Positions 44,385-54,385 of a stretch of 64,000 nt of DNA are shown piece by piece. The position numbers and the translations under genes are program-made. The first letter of the stretch is position 1. Every line of letters begins with the position of its first letter. Where the stretch lies: assembly GCF_025175675.1 (NCBI RefSeq), contig NZ_JANIOA010000016.1, forward strand, positions 34,159-98,158. The letters are read 5' to 3'. This DNA comes from Sedimenticola hydrogenitrophicus (lineage in GTDB: Bacteria; Pseudomonadota; Gammaproteobacteria; Chromatiales; Chromatiaceae). The notes under the pieces were generated by a model. That model ran no database searches. It worked only from the letters and a program-made list of their open reading frames with translations, and was not told where the DNA came from.

Positions 44385-46061
44385 ATGATAAAAAGATATC
44401 TGACCCTGACCGTCCTCTCCACCCTGGCGCTGAGCGGGTGCAAATCCCTCGATACCCGAACCCAGACCGGAGCCGACTCAGCGGCCGCCCCGCAGTACTT
44501 CAAGGTGGCAGCCCGGCCGGAGACCGTCGCCGAGGCGTTAACGCCCCCCGTCGTCGTGACCACCACCGGGAAGAGCGAGGTTGAACCGGCGCCCACCCCC
44601 CAGCAGTCGGCCGAGATCGAGCAGCCACCCGAGCCGCCGTTGGACCTGATGGAGCGGCTGCGTGCCGGCTTCAATCTGGAAATCCCCGACCATCCGCGGA
44701 TTGACAGCCAGATCCGCTGGTTCGCCGCCAACAATGATTACCTGGATCGGGTACAGGAAAGAGCGGCCCCCTACCTGTACTTTATTCTCGAGGAGGCCGA
44801 AGCGCGGGGTATCCCCAGCGAATTGGCCCTGTTGCCGATCGTCGAGAGCGGCTTCCAGCCCTTCGCCTACTCCCCCGGGCGCGCGGCCGGTCTGTGGCAG
44901 TTCATCCCGTCGACCGGGAAACACTTCGGGCTGCAGCAGAACTGGTGGTATGACGGGCGTCGCGACGTGGTTGCCGCCACCCGGGCGGCCTTCGACTATC
45001 TGAGCAGCCTGGCGACCCAGTTTGACGGCGACTGGGAGCTGGCACTGGCCGGCTACAATGCCGGGGGCGGCACCGTGCGACGCGCCATCAAGCGCAACCA
45101 GCGCCAGGGCAAACCCACTGATTTCTGGTCGCTCGAGCTGCCGGAAGAGACCATGCGCTATGTGCCCAAACTGCTGGCGGTGGCCAAGGTGATGACCGAT
45201 CCGCAGCACTACGGCATCACCCTGGCCGCGATCCCCAACCAGCCCTACTTCGAAAACATCGATATCGGCTCCCAGCTCGATCTGGCCCTGGCGGCCGATA
45301 TGGCAGGGATATCCATTGAGGCGCTGTACCGGCTCAATCCCGGCTTCAATCGCTGGGCATCCGCGCCGGAGGGGCCGCACCGACTGAGCATCCCGGTTGA
45401 ACAGGCCGAGCGGTTCAGTGAGGCGCTCGGTGCCCTCGATCCGCAACAACGCCTGCGCTGGAACCGTTACAAGATTCGTTCGGGCGACAACCTCGGCAGC
45501 ATCGCCAGACACCACAACACCACGGTGGCGCTGCTGCAACAGGTAAACAAACTGCGGGGCAACAACATCCGTGCCGGCCGGCATCTACTAATCCCTGTCT
45601 CGGTCAAGAGCTTGGACCAGTACACCCATACCGCGGATGCCCGCCTGGCAAAGACCAAGGACCGGCAGCGCCAGGGCAAGCGTCTGACCCACACAGTGGT
45701 GGCGGGGGACACGCTTTGGGACATCGCCCGAAGCTACCGGGTCAGCCACCAGGCCCTGGCCCGCTGGAACGGGATGGCGCCCAGGGACACCTTGCGGCTG
45801 GGACAGGAGCTGGTCATCTGGCAACAGGCCGCCAAGACCCAGGACAAGCTGGCCCACCTCGCCCCGACGCTCTCACCACCGGTCAATACCCTCAGCAGCC
45901 TGCGTTACCGGGTGCGCAAGGGTGACTCCCTGGCGCTTATCGCCCAGCGCTTCAATGTCTCGGTAGCGGATCTGAGGAAGTGGAACACCCTGGAGGGACG
46001 CTACCTGCAACCCGGCCAACGCCTGCAGCTGTTTGTCGACGTGGCCGAGCAGACCCTGTAG
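44385..46061 (+). CDS. mltD: MltD, membrane-bound lytic transglycosylase with three LysM domains
   Basis: A 558-residue outer-membrane lipoprotein. The lipobox is LALSGC (Cys19). A proline-rich linker leads to the SLT domain with catalytic Glu154 in LLPIVESGFQPF, YSPGRAAGLWQFIPSTG, and the AGYNAGGGTV segment. Three LysM repeats follow at about 360-405, 425-475 and 500-550 (e.g. YKIRSGDNLGSIARHHNT, HTVVAGDTLWDIARSYRV, YRVRKGDSLALIAQRFNV). It cleaves peptidoglycan to 1,6-anhydromuropeptides. No good ribosome site is visible. E. coli MltD has two LysM domains, so the third is a modest difference. Confidence 0.95.
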   Translation: MIKRYLTLTVLSTLALSGCKSLDTRTQTGADSAAAPQYFKVAARPETVAEALTPPVVVTTTGKSEVEPAPTPQQSAEIEQPPEPPLDLMERLRAGFNLEIPDHPRIDSQIRWFAANNDYLDRVQERAAPYLYFILEEAEARGIPSELALLPIVESGFQPFAYSPGRAAGLWQFIPSTGKHFGLQQNWWYDGRRDVVAATRAAFDYLSSLATQFDGDWELALAGYNAGGGTVRRAIKRNQRQGKPTDFWSLELPEETMRYVPKLLAVAKVMTDPQHYGITLAAIPNQPYFENIDIGSQLDLALAADMAGISIEALYRLNPGFNRWASAPEGPHRLSIPVEQAERFSEALGALDPQQRLRWNRYKIRSGDNLGSIARHHNTTVALLQQVNKLRGNNIRAGRHLLIPVSVKSLDQYTHTADARLAKTKDRQRQGKRLTHTVVAGDTLWDIARSYRVSHQALARWNGMAPRDTLRLGQELVIWQQAAKTQDKLAHLAPTLSPPVNTLSSLRYRVRKGDSLALIAQRFNVSVADLRKWNTLEGRYLQPGQRLQLFVDVAEQTL

Positions 46062-46103
46062 TAGTGCCCTTTACCCATAAAAGTGGGTCGGACTGCACCC
46101 GGG

Positions 46104-46264
46104 CGTAGGATGGGTGGAGCGCCCCCGTGAACTAACTCTCCGCCGGCTCCGTCTCCGGCGCACAACCCATCATGCACCTGCATCCGAATCCGAAGATGGG
46201 TTACAGCGCACCCGACCGCCGCGAACAGCCGCTAACAAGGGTGCCGCGCCTCCACCCATCCTAC
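46104..46264. repeat. Family D element (GTAGGATGGGTGGAGCGC ends)
   Basis: The left end GTAGGATGGGTGGAGCGC and right end GCGCCTCCACCCATCCTAC form ~18-base inverted repeats. Internal arms CCCATCATGCACC and AAGATGGGTTACAGCGCACC also pair. The type GTAGGATGGGTGGAGC is widespread in gammaproteobacterial intergenic DNA (general knowledge). It lies in the 46062-46469 gap between the convergent mltD and ABC operons. Confidence 0.7.
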
Positions 46265-46277
46265 ACGCTGACGAGGG

Positions 46278-46357
46278 GTCTTTGCGCTCCTGGCGTTCTT
46301 GGCGGTTGCGGCGCGATGAACCGGCAAAAAGAGAGTAACCGCGAAGGACGCAAAGCA
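46278..46357. repeat. Second intergenic repeat (CTTTGCGCTCCTGGCG type)
   Basis: CTTTGCGCTCCTGGCGTTCT, followed by TGGCGGTT, is partly mirrored by AACCGCGAAGGACGCAAAG 45 bases on. The imperfect palindrome is typical of AACCGC...CGCAAAG dispersed repeats. It follows the family D element by 13 bases. No coding potential. Confidence 0.5.
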
Positions 46358-46469
46358 CGCGTAGAGATGCCCAGCTTCGTATCAGCTTCGCAGGACCGGC
46401 TCGCCTGAATCACCGAGGGTACCCCCTGCTCTGCCGGGACAGGCTCTGAAGTCACGGATTCAGGTAGTC

Positions 46470-48491
<2,022 letters not shown>

Positions 48492-48518
48492 TCGGCAACG
48501 GCTTCCATGGATGGCGGG

Positions 48519-49934
48519 TCAGCGGCTACTGCGCAGACGCGGATCGAACGCATCGCGTACCACGTCGGAGAACAGGTTGGCCGACAGCACCAGGGTGAAC
48601 ATAAAGATCATCGCGGCCAACAGGGACCACCAGACCACCGGCTCGCGGGCCATCTCCAGTCGGGCGCTGTTGATCATGTTGCCCCAACTGTTCATGGTGG
48701 GGTCGACACCGATATTGACATAGGAGAGCACCGCCTCGGCCAGCACCAGGCCGGAAAAATCGAGTACCACGGTGATCAGCACGATATGCAGCACATTGGG
48801 CAGGATATGCCGCACGATGATCTGGAAATGGCCCACGCCGAAGGCCACCGCCGCCTGCACGTAGTCGACTTCGCGCAGCTTCATCGACTCGCCCCGCAAC
48901 AGGCGGCACAGCCCGGTCCAGCTGGTGACACCGAGGATGATGCAGAGGAACAGCAGGCGCAGGTCGGCGCGCTCCACCAGGCTGTTGAACTCGTCGGCAT
49001 GGTTGCTCATGTAGATCTGCAGCATCAGGATCGCCGCGGCGATCAGCAGCACCCCGGGGATCGAGTTGAGGGTGGTGTAGGTGTACTGGATCAGGTCATC
49101 CACCCAGCCGCGGAAATAGCCGGCCATGATACCCAGCAGGATGGCGGCGGGGAGCATCACCAGGGTGGTCAGGGTGCCGATCAGCAGGCCGGTACGGATG
49201 CTTTTGAGCGCCTGATAGAAGACATCCTCACCCACCTTGTCGGTACCCAACAGGTGGTAACGACCCGACAGCTCCACCGCCCACAGCAGCACCATCAGCA
49301 ACAGCCCCAGGGTGATCAGCGCGGAGCGCCAGGGGATCTCGCCTTTCCCGGTCAACACCTCCCGGGCGACCCCGGCGAACCCCCCGGCGCGCCGGGAAGC
49401 CAGCAGGGCAAACAGGATATTCGCCAGGACCAGGGTCACCAGCAACCCCTTGACCAGACCGATCAGGCTGAGGCGCAGGACATCCCCGGCCCAGTCCCGC
49501 GCGGGGTCCGCCAGATGGGCGCCGCCATATTGCAGCCGCGGATAGTCCCGGATCATCGTGCCGTCCGACTGCTCGATGTTCTCCTTGGCGTACAGGTGAG
49601 TGGCCAGCGGCGCCGAGTAGGTCTTCTCCTGGCGCTCCCGCAGCGGCAGCACCAGGCGATCGAACAGGCTGACCACCTCGGTCGACTGCGCCCGGTCCTG
49701 CGCCTGCGGATCGGCCAGGTACGAGGGTTCAAAGTGTACCGAATCGAGCAACCCGACCGCCACGTAGAAGCTCAGGATCACCAGTGTGCTGACGCCCACC
49801 CGGCTGCGCACCACCAGCCGCCAGGGTCCGCGCAGATGCTCCTTACCGGCGGCATAGACACCGAAGGTGCCGACGAACAGCAGCAGCAGGAAGACCAGCG
49901 CGTCGGTCCACAGGATCACCAGGCTATCCATCAT
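48519..49934 (-). CDS. Peptide ABC transporter permease (YejE/DppC-like), long form
   Basis: A 471-residue inner-membrane permease. One N-terminal helix is separated by a ~115-residue extracytoplasmic insert (residues ~75-165) from the core of six helices. The EAA loop is in GESMKLREVDYVQAAVAFGV, and GTDKVGEDVFYQALKSIRTG is the typical DppC segment. E. coli YejE is about 340 residues, so the insert is notable. It overlaps the upstream permease by 4 bases. Confidence 0.9.
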   Translation of the reverse strand: MMDSLVILWTDALVFLLLLFVGTFGVYAAGKEHLRGPWRLVVRSRVGVSTLVILSFYVAVGLLDSVHFEPSYLADPQAQDRAQSTEVVSLFDRLVLPLRERQEKTYSAPLATHLYAKENIEQSDGTMIRDYPRLQYGGAHLADPARDWAGDVLRLSLIGLVKGLLVTLVLANILFALLASRRAGGFAGVAREVLTGKGEIPWRSALITLGLLLMVLLWAVELSGRYHLLGTDKVGEDVFYQALKSIRTGLLIGTLTTLVMLPAAILLGIMAGYFRGWVDDLIQYTYTTLNSIPGVLLIAAAILMLQIYMSNHADEFNSLVERADLRLLFLCIILGVTSWTGLCRLLRGESMKLREVDYVQAAVAFGVGHFQIIVRHILPNVLHIVLITVVLDFSGLVLAEAVLSYVNIGVDPTMNSWGNMINSARLEMAREPVVWWSLLAAMIFMFTLVLSANLFSDVVRDAFDPRLRSSR

Positions 49935-50908
49935 GACAGCCTGACCCGCGGATCGACCAGCGTATAGGAGATATCGGTCAGCAGCAGACCGATGATATAG
50001 AGCACCGAGCCGAGGAACACCATGGCGCGCACGATGGCGAAATCCTGCCGGTTGATGGCGTCGATGGTGTAGCTGCCGAGCCCGGGGATGCCGAAGAAGG
50101 ATTCGGTGATCAGGCTACCCATGAACAGCAGGGGCAGCACCACCACCACGCCGGTGAGGATCGGGATCATAGCGTTTTTCAGCACATGGCGGAACAGTAC
50201 CAGCCCCTCGGAGAGCCCCTTGGCCCGGGCAGTGCGCACATAGTCCCGATTGATCTCCTCGAGAAACAGCGTGCGGTACCAGCGCGTGCCCGCGCCGATG
50301 CCCCCCACCACGCCGATCAGCACCGGCAGGATGAGAAACTTGATCGCGGCAAGGCCGGTGTCGTAGCCGGAAATGGGTACCAGATGCAGCAGCTTGCTCA
50401 CCAGATACTGGCCGCCGATGATATAGAACAGGCCCGAGATGGACATCATCACCACACACAGCACCACGCTCCAGATATCGATATAGGTGGCACGAAAAAA
50501 GGCGATCAGCAGGGCATAGGTGATATTCACCAGCAACCCCACCAGCAGCACCGGCACCGCGATGGCCAGGCTCGGCCACATGCGCTGGGATATGTCGTAG
50601 CCGATGTCCCGGTCACTGTCGGATACGCCGAACTCGAACTGGAACAGCTTCAGGGATTTCTGGAAGAAGATGGTGTTGGTCAACTGTTCCGTTCCCTGGC
50701 GCGCGGCGTTGTACAGCAAAGGTCTGTCGTAGCCGCGCTCGGCCTTCCAGTTCTCTATCGCCTCCGGTGTCACCCGCTTCATACCGAGGTTCATGCGCGC
50801 CATGTCATCGGGTGAATTGACCACGAAGAACAGCACGAAGGTAAGGATGTTGATGCCGATCAGTATCGGTATCGCATACAGCACCCGGCGAATGATATAG
50901 GCGATCAT
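49931..50908 (-). CDS. Peptide ABC transporter permease (YejB/DppB-like)
   Basis: A 325-residue permease with six helices. The N-terminal MIAYIIRRVLYAIPILIGIN is typical of DppB-type subunits; the EAA loop is in LEEINRDYVRTARAKGLSEG, and the C-terminus ends YTLVDPRVRLS. It pairs with the next permease to form the channel. Start and stop overlap its neighbours (ATGA), implying tight coupling. Confidence 0.92.
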   Translation of the reverse strand: MIAYIIRRVLYAIPILIGINILTFVLFFVVNSPDDMARMNLGMKRVTPEAIENWKAERGYDRPLLYNAARQGTEQLTNTIFFQKSLKLFQFEFGVSDSDRDIGYDISQRMWPSLAIAVPVLLVGLLVNITYALLIAFFRATYIDIWSVVLCVVMMSISGLFYIIGGQYLVSKLLHLVPISGYDTGLAAIKFLILPVLIGVVGGIGAGTRWYRTLFLEEINRDYVRTARAKGLSEGLVLFRHVLKNAMIPILTGVVVVLPLLFMGSLITESFFGIPGLGSYTIDAINRQDFAIVRAMVFLGSVLYIIGLLLTDISYTLVDPRVRLS

Positions 50909-53121
50909 CGGGCGGCGCTCCGCTCATGGCGGCGATACACCAGTACCGCGGGCACGGTACTGACCACCAGCAGCAGCAGCAGCAGATTCAGAGGCCAGAC
51001 GATGGGCGGGTTCCACGCCTGCTGATTCGCGTTGCGCGTCTCGGGATCGACGCGCTTGTACTTGAGGGTGTTGTTGGCCATCAGATTGGGCTTCACATTC
51101 CCATACCAGTCATGGTAAAGCGAAAACGATTTGGGGTAGAAACCCCAGATCCAGGGGGCGTCGTGACGCAGGATATCCACCATGCGATCGATGATCTGCT
51201 GCCGTTCCGGGCTGTTCTCCATATTCTTCATCCGGTCGAACAGGGCATTGAATTCCGGGTTGTCGTAATTGACCGCGTTCTCGCCGGCATGCTCCACCTT
51301 GCCGTTGGGTCCATAGAGCAGAAACAGGAAGTTCTCCGGATCCGGGTAATCGGCATTCCAGCCGAACATGAACAGCTGCCCCGTGCCCTTGCGCAGCTTC
51401 TCCTGAAACCGATTGTAGTCGGTGGCGCGAATCACCAGCTGTATTCCCAGCTGATTGAGCTGCTTGCGTATCCAGTTGAGTTGCGCCTTGCTGTCCGGCC
51501 CGGCCGAGGCCGACTCGTAATTCAGCACCAGCGGCCGCCCGGTATTGGCACTCTTGCCGTTGGGATAACCGGCCTTCGCCATCAGCGCCCGCGCCTCCTG
51601 CAGGGATTTACGCCGCGGCCTGCCATTTTCCAGGTCATACACCACCGGATTGATCCCCTCCGGGCTCTGGTCCGAGCTCTGGCGACTGCCGAAGATGCCC
51701 ACCGGCAGCGGGCCGTGGGCCACCACCCCGCGGCCATTCAGGAAGATGGAGATATACTCCTCGAAATTGACGGCGATGGAGATGGCCTGACGCAGGTATC
51801 GGTTCTCCTCGCTGTCGCCACCGATCACCGGATCGGCCATATTGAAACCAAGATAGAAGATCGAGGTCTCCACGGCCGTGGCCAGCTGGATATTCCGCTC
51901 CTGCATCTCCTGGGTCAGGTTGGCCTCGCCGCCGGTACCGAACCTGACCGCCTGATCGAAACTGTCCGAGCTGACCCCGGAGGTATCGTAATAGCCCTGG
52001 AGGAATTTGTTCCAGCGCGGTATCACCTCCTTTTCCAGACTGTAGACCGCCTTGTTGATCAGCGGCAGCGCCTTGCCGGCATCATCCAGCATGCCGTTTT
52101 CACCGTCTTCCGGCTCCCCTTCGGTAGGATAGGCCTCGCCGTGAAAATTGGGATTGCGGCTCAACACCATGCGCAGATTGGGGTTGTTCTCCGCCAGCAT
52201 GAAGGGCCCGGTCCCGATCGGGTACCAGTTCAGGTTGATATTGCGTTTGTCCATACCCGGTTGACTGTAGAACAGATCCGCCTCCCAGGGCATGGGCGCG
52301 AAAAAGGTCATGGCCAGCCAGTAGACAAACTGGGGGTACTTGCCCCGCAGCCGCACCTTGAAGCGGTAGCGGTCGAGCTGGGTGACCCCGGCCATGCGGT
52401 GTTGCCTCAGGTCGATAAAATCACCATTGCCGCCGGCGTCGACCAGCGCCCTGCCGAATTCGTTAAAACCGACGATATACTCCCCCATGATGCTGGCGAT
52501 GGGGGAGTGCAGGCGGGGGTTGGCCAGGCGCTTGATCTGATAAATGAAATCCTCCGCGGTCGCCTCGCGCGTACCGGTCTCCGGAAAGTCGGCCAGGGTA
52601 TTGACCCCTTCCAACTGTTCCTCTGTCAGCCGGTGGTAGCGATAGGCGCCGTCCGCATCCTTGGCCAGCGCCGGATGGGGCTGATAGCGCATGTCCGGCT
52701 TGATGCGTATCTCATAGTCGCTGAAGGCCACCTGGTCGGCCGGGGCATCCGCCGACAGCGGGTTGCCGGCCCGGTCGATCAGCTGCGGCACCGGGACCTG
52801 TTCGGCCGCCAGCGGTACCAGCTGATAGGGGCGCTTCAGGAAGTGGTACTGTAGCGGCGGCTCGTAGATCTGGGCGATGAAGGCGTACTCATTGGCCGCG
52901 TAGGAGCGGGCGGGATCGAGATGCTTGGGGCGTTCGGAAAACGAGCTGAAGAGGGTGTTTGAGTTCGCCTCACTGGCCGAATGGGGGGCATTCCAGGCGC
53001 GCTCGCCACAGCCGCTGAGCGAAAGCAATGACAGCACCGCAAACAACAGGCCAACCATACGCCCGGCATTCGTAGCGCTTCTCCACTCCCGCCTGGCCAC
53101 TTGTTTCCTCTGCTGTCTCAT
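50905..53121 (-). CDS. Peptide ABC transporter substrate-binding lipoprotein with C-terminal membrane anchor
   Basis: A 738-residue SBP family 5 protein, long for the class (usually 500-620). A lipobox (LSLSGC, Cys38) is followed by the SBP_bac_5 domain, including SERPKHLDPARSYAANEYAF and SEENRYLRQAISIAVNFEEY. A hydrophobic segment near the end (about residues 700-725, PLNLLLLLLVVSTVPAVLVY) looks like a second membrane anchor. Two anchors would tether the receptor at the inner membrane. It heads the operon and is probably an oligopeptide receptor; ligand unknown. Confidence 0.9.
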   Translation of the reverse strand: MRQQRKQVARREWRSATNAGRMVGLLFAVLSLLSLSGCGERAWNAPHSASEANSNTLFSSFSERPKHLDPARSYAANEYAFIAQIYEPPLQYHFLKRPYQLVPLAAEQVPVPQLIDRAGNPLSADAPADQVAFSDYEIRIKPDMRYQPHPALAKDADGAYRYHRLTEEQLEGVNTLADFPETGTREATAEDFIYQIKRLANPRLHSPIASIMGEYIVGFNEFGRALVDAGGNGDFIDLRQHRMAGVTQLDRYRFKVRLRGKYPQFVYWLAMTFFAPMPWEADLFYSQPGMDKRNINLNWYPIGTGPFMLAENNPNLRMVLSRNPNFHGEAYPTEGEPEDGENGMLDDAGKALPLINKAVYSLEKEVIPRWNKFLQGYYDTSGVSSDSFDQAVRFGTGGEANLTQEMQERNIQLATAVETSIFYLGFNMADPVIGGDSEENRYLRQAISIAVNFEEYISIFLNGRGVVAHGPLPVGIFGSRQSSDQSPEGINPVVYDLENGRPRRKSLQEARALMAKAGYPNGKSANTGRPLVLNYESASAGPDSKAQLNWIRKQLNQLGIQLVIRATDYNRFQEKLRKGTGQLFMFGWNADYPDPENFLFLLYGPNGKVEHAGENAVNYDNPEFNALFDRMKNMENSPERQQIIDRMVDILRHDAPWIWGFYPKSFSLYHDWYGNVKPNLMANNTLKYKRVDPETRNANQQAWNPPIVWPLNLLLLLLVVSTVPAVLVYRRHERSAAR

Positions 53122-53184
53122 TCTTGATTATTGATCACTCGGTAGCTCTATTTTGTCAGATTGAATCAGACCGGCTTCCTCAGG

Positions 53185-53330
53185 GCTTTCGGGTGGAAGG
53201 ATTCCAAGACCGTCGGCGGCAGGAGGAGTGGTACAGGGATGTACCGTTTACGCAGCCGAGGATGCCATGCCGCCGTCGAGCCCCCCGGGATGGGTTTACG
53301 GCGTATCTTGGAATCCTTTCACCCGGAAGC
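53185..53330. repeat. Family E element with 25-bp inverted-repeat ends
   Basis: The left end GCTTTCGGGTGGAAGGATTC and the right end GAATCCTTTCACCCGGAAGC pair over 25 bases with two mismatches. The interior has GGTACAGGGATGTACCGTTT and CGGCGGCAGG/CATGCCGCCG arms. Related interior sequence occurs at 32276-32355 and ~19913-19950. It lies in the 53122-53546 gap; the remaining part of that gap (53331-53546) contains no gene and no promoter I could assign with confidence. Confidence 0.75.
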
Positions 53331-53546
53331 TATCCGCATAAAACCAACATCCAATAAAAGTGCTGCCGGTACAGCAGCATATATTAGAACAGACCAACAA
53401 AAAACCATTGGGTTCTTTTCGGGCCGATGCTTTTCCGGTACCTTAGGACTGCCCTCGACCGGGCGTCAGCCGGGCCTGACCCGCAGACGCCAGGAGCCGT
53501 CAGGCACATTCAAACTTTCTTTCATACGAAGTTGCAAGGATTTCAC

Positions 53547-54323
53547 ATGGGTTTCCTACAAGACAAACGCATCCTCATCGTCGGCGTGGCCAGCAATCGT
53601 TCCATCGCCTGGGGGACCGCCCAGGCCATGCACCGCGAGGGGGCACAGCTGGCCTTCACCGCACAGGGCGACAAGCTGCTGGAGCGGGTGCGGAAAATGG
53701 CCGCCGAGTTGGATTCGGAAATCGTCCTGCCGCTGGATGTCACCTCCGACGGGCAGATCGAGGCCGTGTTCAGCGAGCTCGCCAAGCATTGGGATGGCCT
53801 GGATGGCATCGTCCACTCGGTAGGCTTTGCCCCCCGGGATCAATTAGAGGGCAGTTATATCGATGCGGTCACCCGCGAAGGATTCAGCATTGCCCATGAT
53901 ATCAGCGCCTACAGTTTTGCCGCCTTGGCCAAGGCGGGCCGCACCCTGATGCAGGGACGTAACGGCGCCCTGATCACCATGAGTTATCTGGGGGCCGTGC
54001 GCACCATCCCCAACTACAATGTGATGGGTATCGCCAAGGCCAGCCTGGAGGCAAGTGTGCGTTACATGGCCGATTCACTGGGGCCGGAAGGAACCCGGGT
54101 CAACGCCATCTCGGCCGGGCCGATACGCACCCTGGCCGCATCCGGGATCAGCGGTTTCAAAGGGATGCTCGCCGAAGCGGAAAAGAAGAACCCGCTGCGT
54201 CGCAACGTCACCATTGAGGAGGTGGGCAACGCCGCCGCGTTCCTCTGCTCCGATCTGGCATCGGGCATCACCGGTGACATTGTCTACGTGGATTCCGGCT
54301 ACCATATCGTCGGCATGGCGTGA
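53547..54323 (+). CDS. fabI: FabI, enoyl-ACP reductase (NADH)
   Basis: A 258-residue short-chain dehydrogenase-like enoyl reductase. [20 protein letters not shown] has the nucleotide-binding region; the catalytic Tyr-x6-Lys is in [29 protein letters not shown] ends it. It completes each fatty-acid elongation cycle and is the triclosan target. The true ATG follows AAGGA; the frame is open 40 codons upstream but that segment is not FabI-like. Confidence 0.97.
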   Translation: MGFLQDKRILIVGVASNRSIAWGTAQAMHREGAQLAFTAQGDKLLERVRKMAAELDSEIVLPLDVTSDGQIEAVFSELAKHWDGLDGIVHSVGFAPRDQLEGSYIDAVTREGFSIAHDISAYSFAALAKAGRTLMQGRNGALITMSYLGAVRTIPNYNVMGIAKASLEASVRYMADSLGPEGTRVNAISAGPIRTLAASGISGFKGMLAEAEKKNPLRRNVTIEEVGNAAAFLCSDLASGITGDIVYVDSGYHIVGMA

Positions 54324-54330
54324 TTCTAAC

Positions 54331-54376
54331 AAAAAAGCCGCCCACCCCACGCCAAGTGGGGTGTGCGGCTTTTTTG
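54331..54376. terminator. Bidirectional intrinsic terminator between fabI and ppiD
   Basis: GCCGCCCACCCCAC GCCAA GTGGGGTGTGCGGC forms a 14-bp stem with one mismatch (54337-54369), with six A residues before and six T residues after, so it can end both fabI (+) and ppiD (-). Confidence 0.9.
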
Positions 54377-54385
54377 TGTACGTCC

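Noticed and set aside
53427..53546. 40-codon extension of fabI
   Set aside because: [13 protein letters not shown] with AAGGA ahead is the normal FabI start; the extension is intergenic.
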